Of a DNA stretch of 64,000 bases, positions 7,377 through 17,396 are shown in pieces. A program made the position numbers and the translations under genes. Source of the DNA: Macrococcus bovicus (lineage in GTDB: Bacteria > Bacillota > Bacilli > Staphylococcales > Staphylococcaceae); assembly GCF_004359575.1 (NCBI RefSeq), contig NZ_SCWF01000001.1, positions 124,001-188,000 of the forward strand. The letters are read 5' to 3'. Within the stretch, counting starts at the first letter, position 1. Each line of letters begins with the position of its first letter. Under the pieces are notes generated by a model, which was given only the letters and a program-made list of their open reading frames with translations, did not search any database and was not told where the DNA came from.

Positions 7377-8656
7377 TCTTTCACTCCTAATTGCTTGAAT
7401 TGTTCCATAAACCCGGGGAACGAGACATTGATACTATCTAAGCCCGCTATTTCAGTTTCGCCGGTTATCAGGGTGGCAACTGCCAGCATCATGCCGATGC
7501 GATGATCGCCGTGACTATCCACACCCGTCTTCATCTGTCTTCTGCCCGGTCTGATCTCCATACCGTCCGCTGTTGCCGTCAGGTTGAAGCCCAGTTTATT
7601 GAGTTCGTTGACCACTGTGTCAATCCGGTTCGTCTCTTTGACCTTTAATTCCTCTGCGTCGCGAATGATGCTGATGCCACCCGCCTGGGTCATCAGGAGC
7701 GCAATGACCGGAATCTCATCTATCAAGCGTGCAATCAGTGCACCGTCCAGGGTCACAGGTTTCAGGTCCGGTGTATAGCGCACTTCAATCGTCGCCACGG
7801 GTTCGCTCTCTGCTGTCTGATTGATGACCTTGATGTCACCGCCCATCATTCTGATGACTTCGATGATGCCGTCCCGTGTCTTGTTGATGCCCACTCCCTG
7901 TATTGTGACTGCACTATGCGGCGTGATGAGGGCGGCCACCATGAGAAAGGCAGCTGATGAAATATCACCGGGTACCTTGAAATCACATGGTCTGATGCGC
8001 TCGATACCTCGCGCCGGCAGTGTGATTGTCTCTCCGGTTTCAAGTGCCACGCCGTACAGGGGCAGCATGGTCTCGGTATGATTTCTTGAGGCGGTCTTCT
8101 CAGTGATAGTGACCTCTGTCTCAGCATGCAGCCCTGCCAAGAGAATAGCTGACTTGACTTGAGCACTGGCGACCGGCATCACATAGTGAATGCCTTCAAG
8201 TGCAGCGGGTTCAATGATCAGCGGCGTTCTCGTATTGTCATGACTGCCTGAAATATGCGCGTTCATCTCTTTAAGAGGGTCAATGACTCGTTTCATCGGC
8301 CGGCGCCCGATGGAGGCATCGCCCGACAGCACGGTGCGGAAGGGCAGACCAGAGAGCAGGCCTGCCAGTAGTCGCGTCGTCGTGCCTGAATTGCCGGTAT
8401 AAAGGACCTGTGAAGGTTCAGTAAATTGAGCGAAGCCAGGTGAGTCGACCGTCAAAGTGGTGCCTGTTCTGTCAAACGTCACCCCCAGCTGTCTGAATAT
8501 ATCTACCGTGCGCATGCAATCTTCTCCGAGCAGTGCCCCTTCAATCGTCGAGCGTCCCGCTGCCAGGGAACTGAATATTACCGCGCGGTGTGTCATCGAT
8601 TTATCACCGGGCACTTGTGTCTGACCTGTAAGAGGTCCTGTCAAATTAATCCGCAT
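7373..8656 (-). CDS. aroA: 3-phosphoshikimate 1-carboxyvinyltransferase (EPSP synthase)
   Basis: A 427-residue EPSP synthase, the sixth shikimate-pathway step, joining phosphoenolpyruvate to shikimate 3-phosphate. GDKSMTHRA near residue 18 and LYTGNSGTTTRLLAGLL near 86 are visible, with DHRIGMMLAVA near the end. These match the class II form known from S. aureus rather than the E. coli class. The gene overlaps aroB by 11 bases and ypiA by ATGA, so aroC-aroB-aroA-ypiA-ypiB is tightly coupled. B. subtilis calls this gene aroE. Confidence 0.96.
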   Translation of the reverse strand: MRINLTGPLTGQTQVPGDKSMTHRAVIFSSLAAGRSTIEGALLGEDCMRTVDIFRQLGVTFDRTGTTLTVDSPGFAQFTEPSQVLYTGNSGTTTRLLAGLLSGLPFRTVLSGDASIGRRPMKRVIDPLKEMNAHISGSHDNTRTPLIIEPAALEGIHYVMPVASAQVKSAILLAGLHAETEVTITEKTASRNHTETMLPLYGVALETGETITLPARGIERIRPCDFKVPGDISSAAFLMVAALITPHSAVTIQGVGINKTRDGIIEVIRMMGGDIKVINQTAESEPVATIEVRYTPDLKPVTLDGALIARLIDEIPVIALLMTQAGGISIIRDAEELKVKETNRIDTVVNELNKLGFNLTATADGMEIRPGRRQMKTGVDSHGDHRIGMMLAVATLITGETEIAGLDSINVSFPGFMEQFKQLGVKE

Positions 8657-9665
8657 CGAATTCTCCTAACTTATTGAAGGCATGCAGCAGCCGCTCTTTC
8701 GAGACAGCTTGTATGCGCTGATCCATCAGCACAAACTGAATGCTGCCATCCTGATTTTTTTTATCCTTCAGCATCAACTGATAATAGGTATCAAACGGCT
8801 GATAGTCAATCGGTGCCAGACCCAGTTCTCTGAACCACGCTGCTAGCGGTCTCATATCCCTGTCTGACAGGATGCCTGTCAGCAATAGACCGTGCATCAC
8901 TGCCTGGCCATGCGGAATATGATGCGTGAATTCTACTGCATGACCGAATGTATGACCCAAGTTCAATACTTTTCTCAGGCCCGCTTCATGTTCATCTGCC
9001 TCAACTATCTTCAGTTTCTGGGCCATGCCTTTTATCAGCCAGTGATCAAGAGCATCCAAGCGGGCCAACTTATTCTTATCGCTATAATCCTGCTGCAGAG
9101 CTTCGAGTGCCGCATATGAATCGAGCATGGCGTGCTTCACTATTTCACCGAAGCCGCTCAGTTTCTCCGCATAAGATAGTGTCGTCAGAAAATCAAGGTC
9201 GTAGATAACAGCTTTCGGCCGCTTGAATGCACCGATCAAGTTCTTACCGCTCTCGGCATTGATGCCCACTTTACCGCCTATAGCCGAGTCGTGAGCCAGA
9301 ATAGTCGTCGGCACCTGGATAAAATCAATACCTCTTAAAAGGGTTGCCGCAATAAATCCTGCAAAATCTCCGACACTGCCGCCGCCGATCGCCACTATAA
9401 CAGACTTTCTGGTCACACCTCTGTCGATGATCTGATTGATCAGTGTACTGTAAGCCGCGAGTGTCTTCAGCGATTCGCCTGCTGCTACTTGAAAGACGGT
9501 GGCTGTGGCGGTGATAGCTGTCAGACGTTCCTCATGCAAGGCATGAACCTTCTCATCGATAATGACGATGACCTGGTCATAGGAAGAGGTATCCAGTTTC
9601 CTGAGCGCCCCGTGTTCGACATAAACTGTATAATTGTCATCTTTATAGTGTGTGGAGAATTCCAT
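8646..9665 (-). CDS. aroB: 3-dehydroquinate synthase
   Basis: A 339-residue NAD- and zinc-dependent enzyme for the second shikimate-pathway step, making 3-dehydroquinate from DAHP. The NAD-binding GGGSVGDFAGFIA, the zinc-site GFGEIVKHA and NLGHTFGHA stretches are present. Its ATG shares a base with the aroC stop (TGATG), and its 3' end overlaps aroA. Cytoplasmic. Confidence 0.96.
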   Translation of the reverse strand: MEFSTHYKDDNYTVYVEHGALRKLDTSSYDQVIVIIDEKVHALHEERLTAITATATVFQVAAGESLKTLAAYSTLINQIIDRGVTRKSVIVAIGGGSVGDFAGFIAATLLRGIDFIQVPTTILAHDSAIGGKVGINAESGKNLIGAFKRPKAVIYDLDFLTTLSYAEKLSGFGEIVKHAMLDSYAALEALQQDYSDKNKLARLDALDHWLIKGMAQKLKIVEADEHEAGLRKVLNLGHTFGHAVEFTHHIPHGQAVMHGLLLTGILSDRDMRPLAAWFRELGLAPIDYQPFDTYYQLMLKDKKNQDGSIQFVLMDQRIQAVSKERLLHAFNKLGEFDAD

Positions 9666-10831
9666 CAGAATTGTCTCACTCTTTCTCTATGGGCATTGAT
9701 CTGTTCCCTTAATTGTTCCATATAATTAGACTGGAATTCTTCCAGGACGGCCTTTGCTATCTCAAATGCGACAGCATGTTCACAGACAATAGAAGCAGCA
9801 GGTACAGCACAGCTGTCCGAGCGTTCTATGCTGGCGAGATAGCTTTCCTTCGTCTCAATATCAACTGACTGAAGCGGTTTATAAAGAGTCGGAATCGGTT
9901 TCATCACAGCATTGACGACGATAGGCATTCCATTGGTCATGCCGCCTTCCAAGCCGCCCAGATGATTGGACAATCTTGAATACCCCTCTTCATCATGCGC
10001 AATAGGGTCCTGGACCTCACTGCCCGGCATATCCGCCATCTTAAATCCGTCTCCAAATGACACACCTTTAAATGCGTTGATACTGATGACACTCTGCGCA
10101 ATGCGGCCGTCCAGTTTGCGGTCATAATGAACATAGCTGCCAAGACCCGGCGGCACATTCATAACCGTCACTTCCACTTCACCGCCGAGAGAATCACCCG
10201 CTTTCTTAGCGGCATCTATCCGGTCACGCATAGCCTGGGCAAGAGACTCATCCACCACCCTGACATCGTTGGCATGATTCTTCGCCTTGATCTCTGCCGG
10301 TGAATAGACCCCCTCATCTCTGACACCGCCGATTGCTTTCACACGGCTGAAAATCTCTACATCCAGCTGCTGCAGCAAAATTTTACAGACCGCACCGACT
10401 GCTACACGTGCAGCGGTTTCTCTCGCACTTGAGCGCTCCAGGACATTCCGCAGATCCCGGTGGTTATATTTCATGCCACCGACGAGATCCGCATGGCCAG
10501 GTCTCGGCTTCGTGATGACACGTCTCATTTCATCATGGGCACTTTGGTCAATCGGTTCAACACCCATAATATTAAGCCAGTGCTTATGATCGTCATTCCT
10601 GACAATCAAGGTGACCGGACTGCCCAGTGTATAGCCATGTCTGACACCGGAAGTGATTTCAACCGTATCCTTCTCGATCTGCATCCGTCGGCCACGACCG
10701 TAACCACCCTGGCGCTTATAGAGCTCAAGAGAGATGGCGTCACCCGTCAGCTCAAGGCCTGCCGGCAGTCCTTCTATAATCACTGTGAGCTGTGGTCCAT
10801 GAGACTCACCTGCTGTCAAAAATCGCAACAT
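9665..10831 (-). CDS. aroC: chorismate synthase
   Basis: A 388-residue FMN-dependent chorismate synthase (aroF in B. subtilis naming). GESHGPQL at the N-terminus, RPGHADLVG near residue 110 and [12 protein letters not shown] near 135 are diagnostic. It makes chorismate, the branch-point for aromatic amino acids and menaquinone. It is the first gene of the aro unit, 35 bases after the ndk terminator; an AGGAGGA site precedes the ATG. No clear separate promoter is visible, so some expression may come from read-through from ndk. Confidence 0.96.
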   Translation of the reverse strand: MLRFLTAGESHGPQLTVIIEGLPAGLELTGDAISLELYKRQGGYGRGRRMQIEKDTVEITSGVRHGYTLGSPVTLIVRNDDHKHWLNIMGVEPIDQSAHDEMRRVITKPRPGHADLVGGMKYNHRDLRNVLERSSARETAARVAVGAVCKILLQQLDVEIFSRVKAIGGVRDEGVYSPAEIKAKNHANDVRVVDESLAQAMRDRIDAAKKAGDSLGGEVEVTVMNVPPGLGSYVHYDRKLDGRIAQSVISINAFKGVSFGDGFKMADMPGSEVQDPIAHDEEGYSRLSNHLGGLEGGMTNGMPIVVNAVMKPIPTLYKPLQSVDIETKESYLASIERSDSCAVPAASIVCEHAVAFEIAKAVLEEFQSNYMEQLREQINAHRERVRQF

Positions 10832-10865
10832 AATCTTCCTCCTGTAAATAATTCTATTTTAGCAT

Positions 10866-10896
10866 AAAAAAAGCCGTGTCATCACTGACACGACTC
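10866..10896 (-). terminator. terminator after ndk
   Basis: Stem AGTCGTGTCA/TGACACGGCT on the minus strand with one G-T pair, loop GTGA, followed by seven T. Confidence 0.85.
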
Positions 10897-10901
10897 TAAA
10901 A

Positions 10902-11348
10902 TTAGTAAACCCAGGCTGCATTCACTAATGAATAATCGATGATTTCATCTTCTTTGAACCACAGCGCAATCTCTTTCTCTGCAGAAGCGACTGAATCTGA
11001 ACCATGGATGATATTTTTGCCGACTGTCATGCCGTAGTCACCACGGATTGTGCCAGGCGCTGATTCTGCCGGATTCGTCTTACCGACCAGCGTACGGCCG
11101 ATTTCAACTACATTTTCCCCTTCAAGCACCATCGCAAAGACAGGCCCTGAAGTGATGAAGTCAACAAGTTCGCCGAAGAATGGACGCTCGCTATGTTCAC
11201 CATAATGCGTCTTCGCTAAGTCTTCTGACACCGTCATCAACTTGGCACCGACGATTTTAAGGCCTTTGTTTTCAATACGGCTGACAATCGGACCGATTAA
11301 GTTACGACCGACGCCGTCTGGTTTGATCATTAAAAAAGTTCTTTCCAT
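10902..11348 (-). CDS. ndk: nucleoside diphosphate kinase
   Basis: A 148-residue NDP kinase. [11 protein letters not shown] at the N-terminus and NIIHGSDS with the phosphorylated His115 are clear. It moves the gamma phosphate of ATP onto NDPs and dNDPs. It stands alone between a promoter (11389-11417) and a terminator, while keeping the Bacillus place between hepT and aroC (the intervening cheR gene of B. subtilis is absent). Confidence 0.97.
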   Translation of the reverse strand: MERTFLMIKPDGVGRNLIGPIVSRIENKGLKIVGAKLMTVSEDLAKTHYGEHSERPFFGELVDFITSGPVFAMVLEGENVVEIGRTLVGKTNPAESAPGTIRGDYGMTVGKNIIHGSDSVASAEKEIALWFKEDEIIDYSLVNAAWVY

Positions 11349-11388
11349 TAAAAATACCCACCCTCTGATGTTTTATAAAACCATAGAT

Positions 11389-11417
11389 AGTGTACCATTG
11401 AAAACGATTTCTTTCAA
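11389..11417 (-). promoter_or_regulatory. promoter of ndk
   Basis: Minus strand: TTGAAA, 17 bases, TACACT, about 40 bases before the ndk start and immediately after the hepT stop. Confidence 0.55.
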
Positions 11418-11420
11418 TTA

Positions 11421-12356
11421 TCAAAATATTCTTTTTGTCATTTTAACCAGTAGTTTCTCCATCTGTCTGCGGTCATCAGTATCCGGCAGCTTGAGCAGAT
11501 GATAGGCTGCTTTTTCAGCATATTTACGGCTGATAGCAGCAGCAGGCTCTATGCCCCTGGTGTTGACGTGCTCAATCAGTTGATTGAAATAATCATCCGG
11601 CTGGTCAGGCGACAGCAGACTCAGCATCTTTCTGACGTCAGCGTCTGAAGCGGCATACATCAAAGGCAAGGTCACATGGCCGTTGCGGATATCACTGCCG
11701 ACGGGTTTGCCGAGCACCGCTTCAGAGCTGGTATAGTCAAGAATATCATCAATGATCTGATAGCTCATACCCATGAAGTGGCCGAATCTGGCTAAATGGA
11801 AGACCGTCTTGGCATCGCTGCCCGTACTCATCGCGCCCAATTTGCAGCTCGCTTCAATGAGCACAGCCGTCTTACGGTTGATGCGTCTCAAGTAATCCGT
11901 CAGGCTGACTGCGGCGTCATAGCGGTCAGACAGCTGATCAAATTCCCCGTAACATACCTCAAGAATGATATCAGAGAAATAGTGGTGAAAGTCAGGATTG
12001 TCTATATCGGAGATGAGCTGAAGTGCAGAAGCCAGCAGATAATGACCGGTCCGGACAGCAGTCTGACCATCCCAGACTTCATGAATCGCATCCTTCCCCC
12101 GTCTCTTTGAACTGTTATCAATATAGTCATCGTGAACCAGACTCGCCATGTGGACGATTTCAAGCGCTGCAGCTGTCTTGATCAGTTCAGTCTCACGCTC
12201 CTGGCCGAAACCGCCTGACAGCAGGACAAAATAAGGACGTATCCTCTTGCCGCCTGATGACAGGATATGCGCACTTGCCGCATTGATGGTTGATTCATCC
12301 CGGCTGATGATGTCATTGATGATTGCTTCAACCTCTTTAATTTGCCCCTTTAACAT
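11421..12356 (-). CDS. hepT: heptaprenyl diphosphate synthase, catalytic subunit II
   Basis: A 311-residue trans-prenyltransferase. The first aspartate-rich motif DDYID (residues 76-80) and the second DDILD are present, with GGKRIRP near 35. With HepS it elongates farnesyl diphosphate to the polyprenyl side chain of menaquinone; the exact chain length cannot be read from sequence. It follows menG by 12 bases and is the last gene of hepS-menG-hepT. Confidence 0.93.
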   Translation of the reverse strand: MLKGQIKEVEAIINDIISRDESTINAASAHILSSGGKRIRPYFVLLSGGFGQERETELIKTAAALEIVHMASLVHDDYIDNSSKRRGKDAIHEVWDGQTAVRTGHYLLASALQLISDIDNPDFHHYFSDIILEVCYGEFDQLSDRYDAAVSLTDYLRRINRKTAVLIEASCKLGAMSTGSDAKTVFHLARFGHFMGMSYQIIDDILDYTSSEAVLGKPVGSDIRNGHVTLPLMYAASDADVRKMLSLLSPDQPDDYFNQLIEHVNTRGIEPAAAISRKYAEKAAYHLLKLPDTDDRRQMEKLLVKMTKRIF

Positions 12357-12368
12357 ATAAGCTCATCC

Positions 12369-13094
12369 TTATTGTGGTTTATAGGCGAGATGCATGGCAC
12401 TCACGCCTCCTGTGAAACCTTTAAATTCCACTTTCTCAAATCCTGCCGCTGCAAACAGCTTGGCCAGTGCATAACGATCCGGGAAATTGAAGGCTGACTG
12501 CTGGAGCCAGCTGTATTCCTTCATGGACTTCGCAAAGACTTTGCCGAACTGCGGCATCACATATTTGAAATACGCCTCGTAACCTTGTTTGAAACCTGGC
12601 AGTGTCGGCTGACTGGTTTCCAGACAGACCACCATGCCGCCCGGTTTTAAGACGCGGTACATCTCCTCGATCGCCTTGGAGTAGTCAGGCACATTGCGCA
12701 GGCCGAAACCGATCGTCACGTAATCAAACGTATTGTCCTCAAACGGGAGATCCATTGCATTGCCGAGGACAAGGTCAACATTGCGGTAACCTGCCGTCTT
12801 CTGCTTGCCGACTTCAAGCATATTCGCACTGAAATCAAGGCCTGTCACACGGCCCGATTGACCGACTGCCTGAGCGAGCTGGATTGTCCAGTCAGCTGTG
12901 CCGCAGCAGACATCGAGCGCTCGAGCCCCCCGGCGGACCTGCATACGCTGCATCACTTTTTTTCTCCAGCGTCTGTGCTGATTAAAGCTGATGATATCAT
13001 TGAGACGGTCATAACGTGTTGATATATTTTCAAAGACACCATGGACAAGTTCTGTTTTCTCCTCCGGTGTACGCGGCATTTCATTGTTAGTCAT
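12369..13094 (-). CDS. menG: demethylmenaquinone methyltransferase
   Basis: A 241-residue class I SAM-dependent methyltransferase of the UbiE/MenG family. [13 protein letters not shown] forms the SAM-binding glycine motif and GFGLRNVPD is the UbiE signature. It makes menaquinone from demethylmenaquinone, the last step. Its neighbours supply the side chain (hepS, hepT). It is also called ubiE or menH. Confidence 0.96.
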   Translation of the reverse strand: MTNNEMPRTPEEKTELVHGVFENISTRYDRLNDIISFNQHRRWRKKVMQRMQVRRGARALDVCCGTADWTIQLAQAVGQSGRVTGLDFSANMLEVGKQKTAGYRNVDLVLGNAMDLPFEDNTFDYVTIGFGLRNVPDYSKAIEEMYRVLKPGGMVVCLETSQPTLPGFKQGYEAYFKYVMPQFGKVFAKSMKEYSWLQQSAFNFPDRYALAKLFAAAGFEKVEFKGFTGGVSAMHLAYKPQ

Positions 13095-13106
13095 AGAGCA
13101 CCTACT

Positions 13107-13556
13107 TTATTTAGTATAGAGTTCAGAGTGTCTGATCATCTGCTGGACAGCTGGATCATCCATGGAAATAAAAGGCAGCACAAACGCCGCTTCTATCTCC
13201 GGTATCAGTGATTCATCCTGTGATGTATGAAAAGCCGACATCAGCAGGTTATAGCGTTTCACACATTCCGTCAAATTGCTGAAGACAGTCTGATCAAAAT
13301 CCTCTGCATTATAATGGTAAAACTGTGCACTCAGCAGATCGGCTGCAAGCAGAGTATGCGCCTTGTTGTCATCGTCCACATTTCCGCCGAGCCGCATGGC
13401 AGAATCAATAGCCAGTATACTCTTCTTGATATTGTCTGCGATGGAAAGTCGGGTCAGAATACCGACAAGATCAGCATTCACTGCCGGACAGCGATAGAGA
13501 GGAAAGCGACTTTCCAGTTTTAAGTTGTCCTCTTTGTACTGTGTATAAAAATCCAT
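13107..13556 (-). CDS. hepS: heptaprenyl diphosphate synthase component I (HepS-like)
   Basis: A 149-residue helical protein. Sequence alone is weakly conserved; I identify it from its position between hup and menG-hepT and from HepS-like content. The start is the ATG at 13554-13556 with GGGAGG 7 bases upstream; a longer frame of five residues lacks this. It is much shorter than B. subtilis HepS (about 250 residues), as staphylococcal versions tend to be. It forms a heterodimer with HepT and is needed for activity but carries no DDxxD motif. Confidence 0.75.
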   Translation of the reverse strand: MDFYTQYKEDNLKLESRFPLYRCPAVNADLVGILTRLSIADNIKKSILAIDSAMRLGGNVDDDNKAHTLLAADLLSAQFYHYNAEDFDQTVFSNLTECVKRYNLLMSAFHTSQDESLIPEIEAAFVLPFISMDDPAVQQMIRHSELYTK

Positions 13557-13625
13557 CCTGCAGCCTCCCAAACGTTATACTCCATTATAACTTAAAACAG
13601 ACGCTAATAAAGAAAAAAACTCAAT

Positions 13626-13652
13626 AAAAAAAAGCCCTGCAGCAGGGCTTTC
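13626..13652 (-). terminator. terminator after hup
   Basis: Stem AAAGCCCTG/CAGGGCTTT with a 3-base apex and a run of T on the minus strand, 12 bases after the hup stop. Confidence 0.85.
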
Positions 13653-13664
13653 TTAAAAATCTCA

Positions 13665-13937
13665 TTATTTCACTGCGTCTTTCAATGCTTTACCTGCTTT
13701 AAATGCAGGCACTTTGCTTGCAGGAATATCGATTTCTTTACCAGTTTGTGGGTTGCGACCCTTACGAGCAGCACGTTCACGAACTTCAAAGTTACCGAAA
13801 CCAATCAGTTGAACCTTATCTCCGTTTGATAAAGATTTTTGAATTGATTCAAAAACAGCATCAACAGCAAGACCTGCTTCTTTTTTAGTCAAGTTAGCAT
13901 TTTCAGAAACCGCATTGATTAAATCTGTTTTATTCAT
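13665..13937 (-). CDS. hup: DNA-binding protein HU
   Basis: A 90-residue histone-like protein with the HU signature [18 protein letters not shown] (residues 46-63), whose basic arms wrap DNA. It is typical in length. It is a monocistronic gene between two hairpins. In B. subtilis spoIVA lies immediately upstream and mtrA downstream; both are absent here, which fits a non-sporulating coccus without the TRAP/anti-TRAP trp system. Confidence 0.97.
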   Translation of the reverse strand: MNKTDLINAVSENANLTKKEAGLAVDAVFESIQKSLSNGDKVQLIGFGNFEVRERAARKGRNPQTGKEIDIPASKVPAFKAGKALKDAVK

Positions 13938-14002
13938 GTCAATTCACCTCCCCTAAGGTTATGTAATGATAAGTGAATATCATTCTGTTATGACTTTAAC
14001 AC

Positions 14003-14028
14003 ACAAAACGTTGATACTGCAACGTTTT
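14003..14028 (-). terminator. hairpin after yphF, possible terminator
   Basis: Nine-base stem AAAACGTTG/CAACGTTTT with a 6-base loop, lying between the yphF stop and hup. The T-run is broken (TTTTGTGTGTT), so termination may be partial. The rest of the 104-base gap should contain the hup promoter, but no convincing -35/-10 pair stands out. Confidence 0.5.
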
Positions 14029-14041
14029 ATGTCCTGTTTCT

Positions 14042-14764
14042 TTATTTTTTATCAGGATTGGCATTCGATTTAAAGATGGGCTCATTTTTCTCATTTACCG
14101 TATAAGGTACGCTGTATGCCGGCAGTATCGGCGAATCCTGGTATAAAATGTAACGGATGTCTTCCCCCTGCTTCAACTTCAGCTTCTTCTCTCTGATCAC
14201 CCGGCCTAAATCCTGCGTGTAATCAATGATAAAGTCGTTGCCGCCGTTGATATAGACAGGAAGGGCCTCACCGCTATAAGGGCTGTTGACCGTCGGATAC
14301 TCATCCAGTCCATATTTCTTGTAGGCGATTTTATAGACATTCGGTCCCACTTTCTGGTCGAGTGCAAGTGTTCGATCCTGAATATTCAATCTGATTCTTA
14401 AGTCTTTTAACACTTCAGCGTTGCGGAGATCCACGAGTTTTACAGTGGGATCCGTCTCTACATCCATCATGACATATTGATAATAACCGCCTTTTTCAAA
14501 GGACGAACCCGGCAGCTCAGATAAATAGCGAGGCTGCAGTTTACTGAAGTCAACTGGATGCTTGACATATTGATCATATGACTGGTCACGGTCCTTCAAA
14601 GGCAGCAGTCCTTTGTTGTCCTGACGGTACTGATCGACTGCTGTCTGGACCATATTCAGCTGATCAAGAGGCGCCACCTGATTCTCGACTTTCTCGGCAT
14701 TCGGATAGAAACATCCCGATAAAAAGAGTAACGGAATCATCAGCATCAACATCCGTTTAAGCAT
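14042..14764 (-). CDS. yphF: lipoprotein of the YphF family
   Basis: A 240-residue secreted lipoprotein: positively charged MLKR, a hydrophobic core, then the lipobox LSGC with Cys18 as lipidation site. The rest is soluble, without recognised catalytic residues. It is identified as YphF (DUF3939) mainly from order (der-gpsA-yphE-yphF), which is that of B. subtilis. The ATG at 14762-14764 has AGGTGG 8 bases upstream and overlaps the yphE stop by 8 bases; a GTG four codons earlier is less likely. Function unknown. Confidence 0.78.
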   Translation of the reverse strand: MLKRMLMLMIPLLFLSGCFYPNAEKVENQVAPLDQLNMVQTAVDQYRQDNKGLLPLKDRDQSYDQYVKHPVDFSKLQPRYLSELPGSSFEKGGYYQYVMMDVETDPTVKLVDLRNAEVLKDLRIRLNIQDRTLALDQKVGPNVYKIAYKKYGLDEYPTVNSPYSGEALPVYINGGNDFIIDYTQDLGRVIREKKLKLKQGEDIRYILYQDSPILPAYSVPYTVNEKNEPIFKSNANPDKK

Positions 14765-14963
14765 GACTGGAGCCACCTAGGACAATGATCATCAGAAGAC
14801 CGCTGAGAAGCAGTGAGCCATATGCCAGAATAGAAAGCGCGATGGATAAGGCTCTATTCTTCGCTTTAAAACGTGCCAAATATATCAGCACCATGGCAAG
14901 CATCATGAGTCCGAGTGAATAAAAGGAGACCCACATTAAATCCATTCTAGTTATATTAAACAT
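14757..14963 (-). CDS. yphE: small DUF2768-type membrane protein (YphE)
   Basis: A 68-residue protein with two predicted membrane helices (about 10-28 and 42-65). It is similar in size to B. subtilis YphE and lies in the same place between gpsA and yphF. I chose the ATG at 14961-14963, which has AGGTGG 5 bases upstream; a GTG three codons earlier directly follows the gpsA stop. Function unknown. Confidence 0.75.
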   Translation of the reverse strand: MFNITRMDLMWVSFYSLGLMMLAMVLIYLARFKAKNRALSIALSILAYGSLLLSGLLMIIVLGGSSHA

Positions 14964-14972
14964 CTCTTCCAC

Positions 14973-15971
14973 CTATTCATTTGTTTTTTGACGGTTCATC
15001 AGCGCTCTGACGTTCTCCTCCACTGGCCCCTCATTAAACAGTACATCATAAAGCGCAGCTGTTATCGGCATATCTACCTCATAAGCAGCAGCCATCTCGT
15101 AGGCCGCCTGGGTTGTTCTTACGCCCTCAACAACCATGCCCATCTGGTCGAGCGCCGCGTCAAGTGATATGCCTTTGCCAAGCATTTCACCGCAGCGCCA
15201 GTTACGGGAATGTACAGACGTGCAAGTCACAATAAGGTCACCGAGCCCTGCCATACCGAGATAAGTCATGGGATCCGCACCCATCTTCACGCCGAGCCGC
15301 GTAATCTCCGCCAGACCTCTCGTCATCAGAGCAGCTTTGGCATTGTCACCATAACCTATGCCGTCGCTCAGACCTGCTGCGAGCGCAATGATGTTTTTCA
15401 GCGCACCGCCTATTTCCACACCGACTAAATCTTCATTCGTATAGACCCGGAAGTAATCGCACATGAATAAATCCTGCCCCAGCTGCCGGATACGCTCATC
15501 TTTAGATGCGATGGCCACCGTTGTAGGCTGACGTGTCGCCACTTCCTCTGCATGACTCGGTCCGCTCAGCACACCGACGCCCTGCAGCTTATCCGCATCT
15601 ATTTCCTCTTCAATGATTTCAGATACACGCTTGAAGGTCTTCGGTTCCAGACCCTTAGAGACATGAATGATTGTTTTCCTGTCATGCACTAATGCATTGA
15701 CCTGCTGGCAGATATCGCGCATCGCCTTTGTCGGAACAGCGAGTACGATCACAGCTGCATGTGCAAGCGCGTCAGTCAAGTTCGTCGTGGCCTTCATCCC
15801 CTCATTTAAAGGGATATGCGGCAGGTATCTGGGATTCATCTTCTCTTCAGTCAATGCTGCAGCCGTCTTCTCATCTCTGCCCCACATAAGGACATCATGA
15901 TGATTATCCAGCAGCACATTGGCAAGCGCTGTTCCCCAGCTGCCTGTCCCAAGCACAGTAATTGCTGTCAT
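14973..15971 (-). CDS. gpsA: NAD(P)H-dependent glycerol-3-phosphate dehydrogenase
   Basis: A 332-residue enzyme that makes sn-glycerol 3-phosphate from dihydroxyacetone phosphate for phospholipid and teichoic acid synthesis. The Rossmann motif GTGSWGTALA opens the protein; VLSGPSHAEEVA and GGALKNIIALAAG carry substrate and catalytic residues. It lies 11 bases after der, as in Bacillus and Staphylococcus. Confidence 0.97.
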   Translation of the reverse strand: MTAITVLGTGSWGTALANVLLDNHHDVLMWGRDEKTAAALTEEKMNPRYLPHIPLNEGMKATTNLTDALAHAAVIVLAVPTKAMRDICQQVNALVHDRKTIIHVSKGLEPKTFKRVSEIIEEEIDADKLQGVGVLSGPSHAEEVATRQPTTVAIASKDERIRQLGQDLFMCDYFRVYTNEDLVGVEIGGALKNIIALAAGLSDGIGYGDNAKAALMTRGLAEITRLGVKMGADPMTYLGMAGLGDLIVTCTSVHSRNWRCGEMLGKGISLDAALDQMGMVVEGVRTTQAAYEMAAAYEVDMPITAALYDVLFNEGPVEENVRALMNRQKTNE

Positions 15972-15982
15972 GAAATAACCTC

Positions 15983-17293
15983 CTAGTTACGTTTTCGGGC
16001 GATGAGATGAATAGGCGTGCCTTCAAATCCAAAGGCATCACGAATTCTGTTTTCCAGGAAACGCTGATATGAGAAGTGCATCATCTCGACATCATTGACA
16101 AAGACCACAAAGGTCGGTGGCTCAATCGCTACTTGCGTCGTATAGAAAATATTCAGACGGCTGCCATTATCAGTCGGTGTCGGATTCATCGCCACCGCAT
16201 CTGTTATCACTTCGTTCAGTGTACTGCTCTGAACGCGTTTCTTGTGGTTTTCACTCGCCATATTGATCAGCGGGAACAACGTTTTCAGACGCTGCCCTTT
16301 CAGTGCTGAAACGAATGCAATCGGCGCATAGTCAAGGAACTGGAAGTGGGCACGAATATTGTCCTCGAACTTCTTCATCGTCTTGGAATCTTTTTCGACT
16401 GTATCCCATTTATTGACGACGATGATGACCGCCTTACCCGCTTCATGGGCATAACCGGCAATCTTCTTGTCCTGCTCTATGATGCCTTCTTCAGCATCTA
16501 TGACGACAAGAACCACATTAGAACGCTCGATTGCACGCAGCGCACGCAGGACGGAATATCGTTCAGTTGATTCATAGACTCTCCCTTTTTTACGCATACC
16601 TGCTGTATCGATCATGACATAATCCTGGTCATCATACGTGTAGAGGGTATCAATGGCGTCACGCGTTGTACCGGCGATATTGGAGACGATTACCCGTTCC
16701 TCCCCCAGAATACTGTTGATTAGACTTGATTTGCCGACATTCGGACGACCGATCAGACTGAACTTGATGACATCATCATCATATTCGTCTTCCTCTTCTT
16801 CAGGGAAATGTTTGCTTGCCTCGTCCAGAAGATCACCGATACCTAGACCATGAGAGCCTGAAATCGGGAAGGGATCACCGAAACCGAGTGAATAGAACTC
16901 ATAAATATCAGCACGCATCTCCGGATTATCGATTTTATTGACTGCCAGAACGACAGGTTTACTGGATTTAAACAGCAGCTTTGCCACGAATTCATCTTCA
17001 TTCGTGATGCCGTCACGGCCGTTCACCATAAAAATGATGACATCCGCTTCGTCGATGGCGATCTCAGCCTGGGCACGGATCTGTTCCTGGAAGGGTTCGT
17101 CCCCCAGTTCAATTCCCCCTGTATCAATAATATTGAATTCATGCGTCAGCCATTCGCCGCTTGAGTAGATGCGGTCACGTGTAACGCCGGGTGTATCCTC
17201 AACGATGGACACCCGTTCTCCTATAATTCTATTAAATATCGTCGACTTGCCGACATTCGCACGGCCGACGATGGCTATGGTTGGTTTAGTCAC
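15983..17293 (-). CDS. der: ribosome assembly GTPase Der (EngA)
   Basis: A 436-residue GTPase with two G domains in tandem: GRANVGKST (residue 10) and GRPNVGKSS (near 181), each with DTAG/DTGG and NKxD motifs (NKID, NKWD), and a C-terminal KH-like domain. It is needed for 50S subunit maturation. It starts with GTG at 17291-17293 behind GAGAGGAAG. It is separated from the rpsA-like gene by a strong terminator. Confidence 0.97.
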   Translation of the reverse strand: MTKPTIAIVGRANVGKSTIFNRIIGERVSIVEDTPGVTRDRIYSSGEWLTHEFNIIDTGGIELGDEPFQEQIRAQAEIAIDEADVIIFMVNGRDGITNEDEFVAKLLFKSSKPVVLAVNKIDNPEMRADIYEFYSLGFGDPFPISGSHGLGIGDLLDEASKHFPEEEEDEYDDDVIKFSLIGRPNVGKSSLINSILGEERVIVSNIAGTTRDAIDTLYTYDDQDYVMIDTAGMRKKGRVYESTERYSVLRALRAIERSNVVLVVIDAEEGIIEQDKKIAGYAHEAGKAVIIVVNKWDTVEKDSKTMKKFEDNIRAHFQFLDYAPIAFVSALKGQRLKTLFPLINMASENHKKRVQSSTLNEVITDAVAMNPTPTDNGSRLNIFYTTQVAIEPPTFVVFVNDVEMMHFSYQRFLENRIRDAFGFEGTPIHLIARKRN

Positions 17294-17356
17294 TTTTTTC
17301 TTCCTCTCAATATATGATCTTCCCTATTTTAACACACCTTGATTTGTTATCATAAT

Positions 17357-17386
17357 CAAAAAAAGTAACGCCGAAGCGTTACTTTT
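17357..17386 (-). terminator. terminator after the rpsA-like gene
   Basis: Stem AAAAGTAACG/CGTTACTTTT, 6-base loop, followed by TTTTTTT on the minus strand. Confidence 0.88.
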
Positions 17387-17396
17387 CGAGTCTCTC

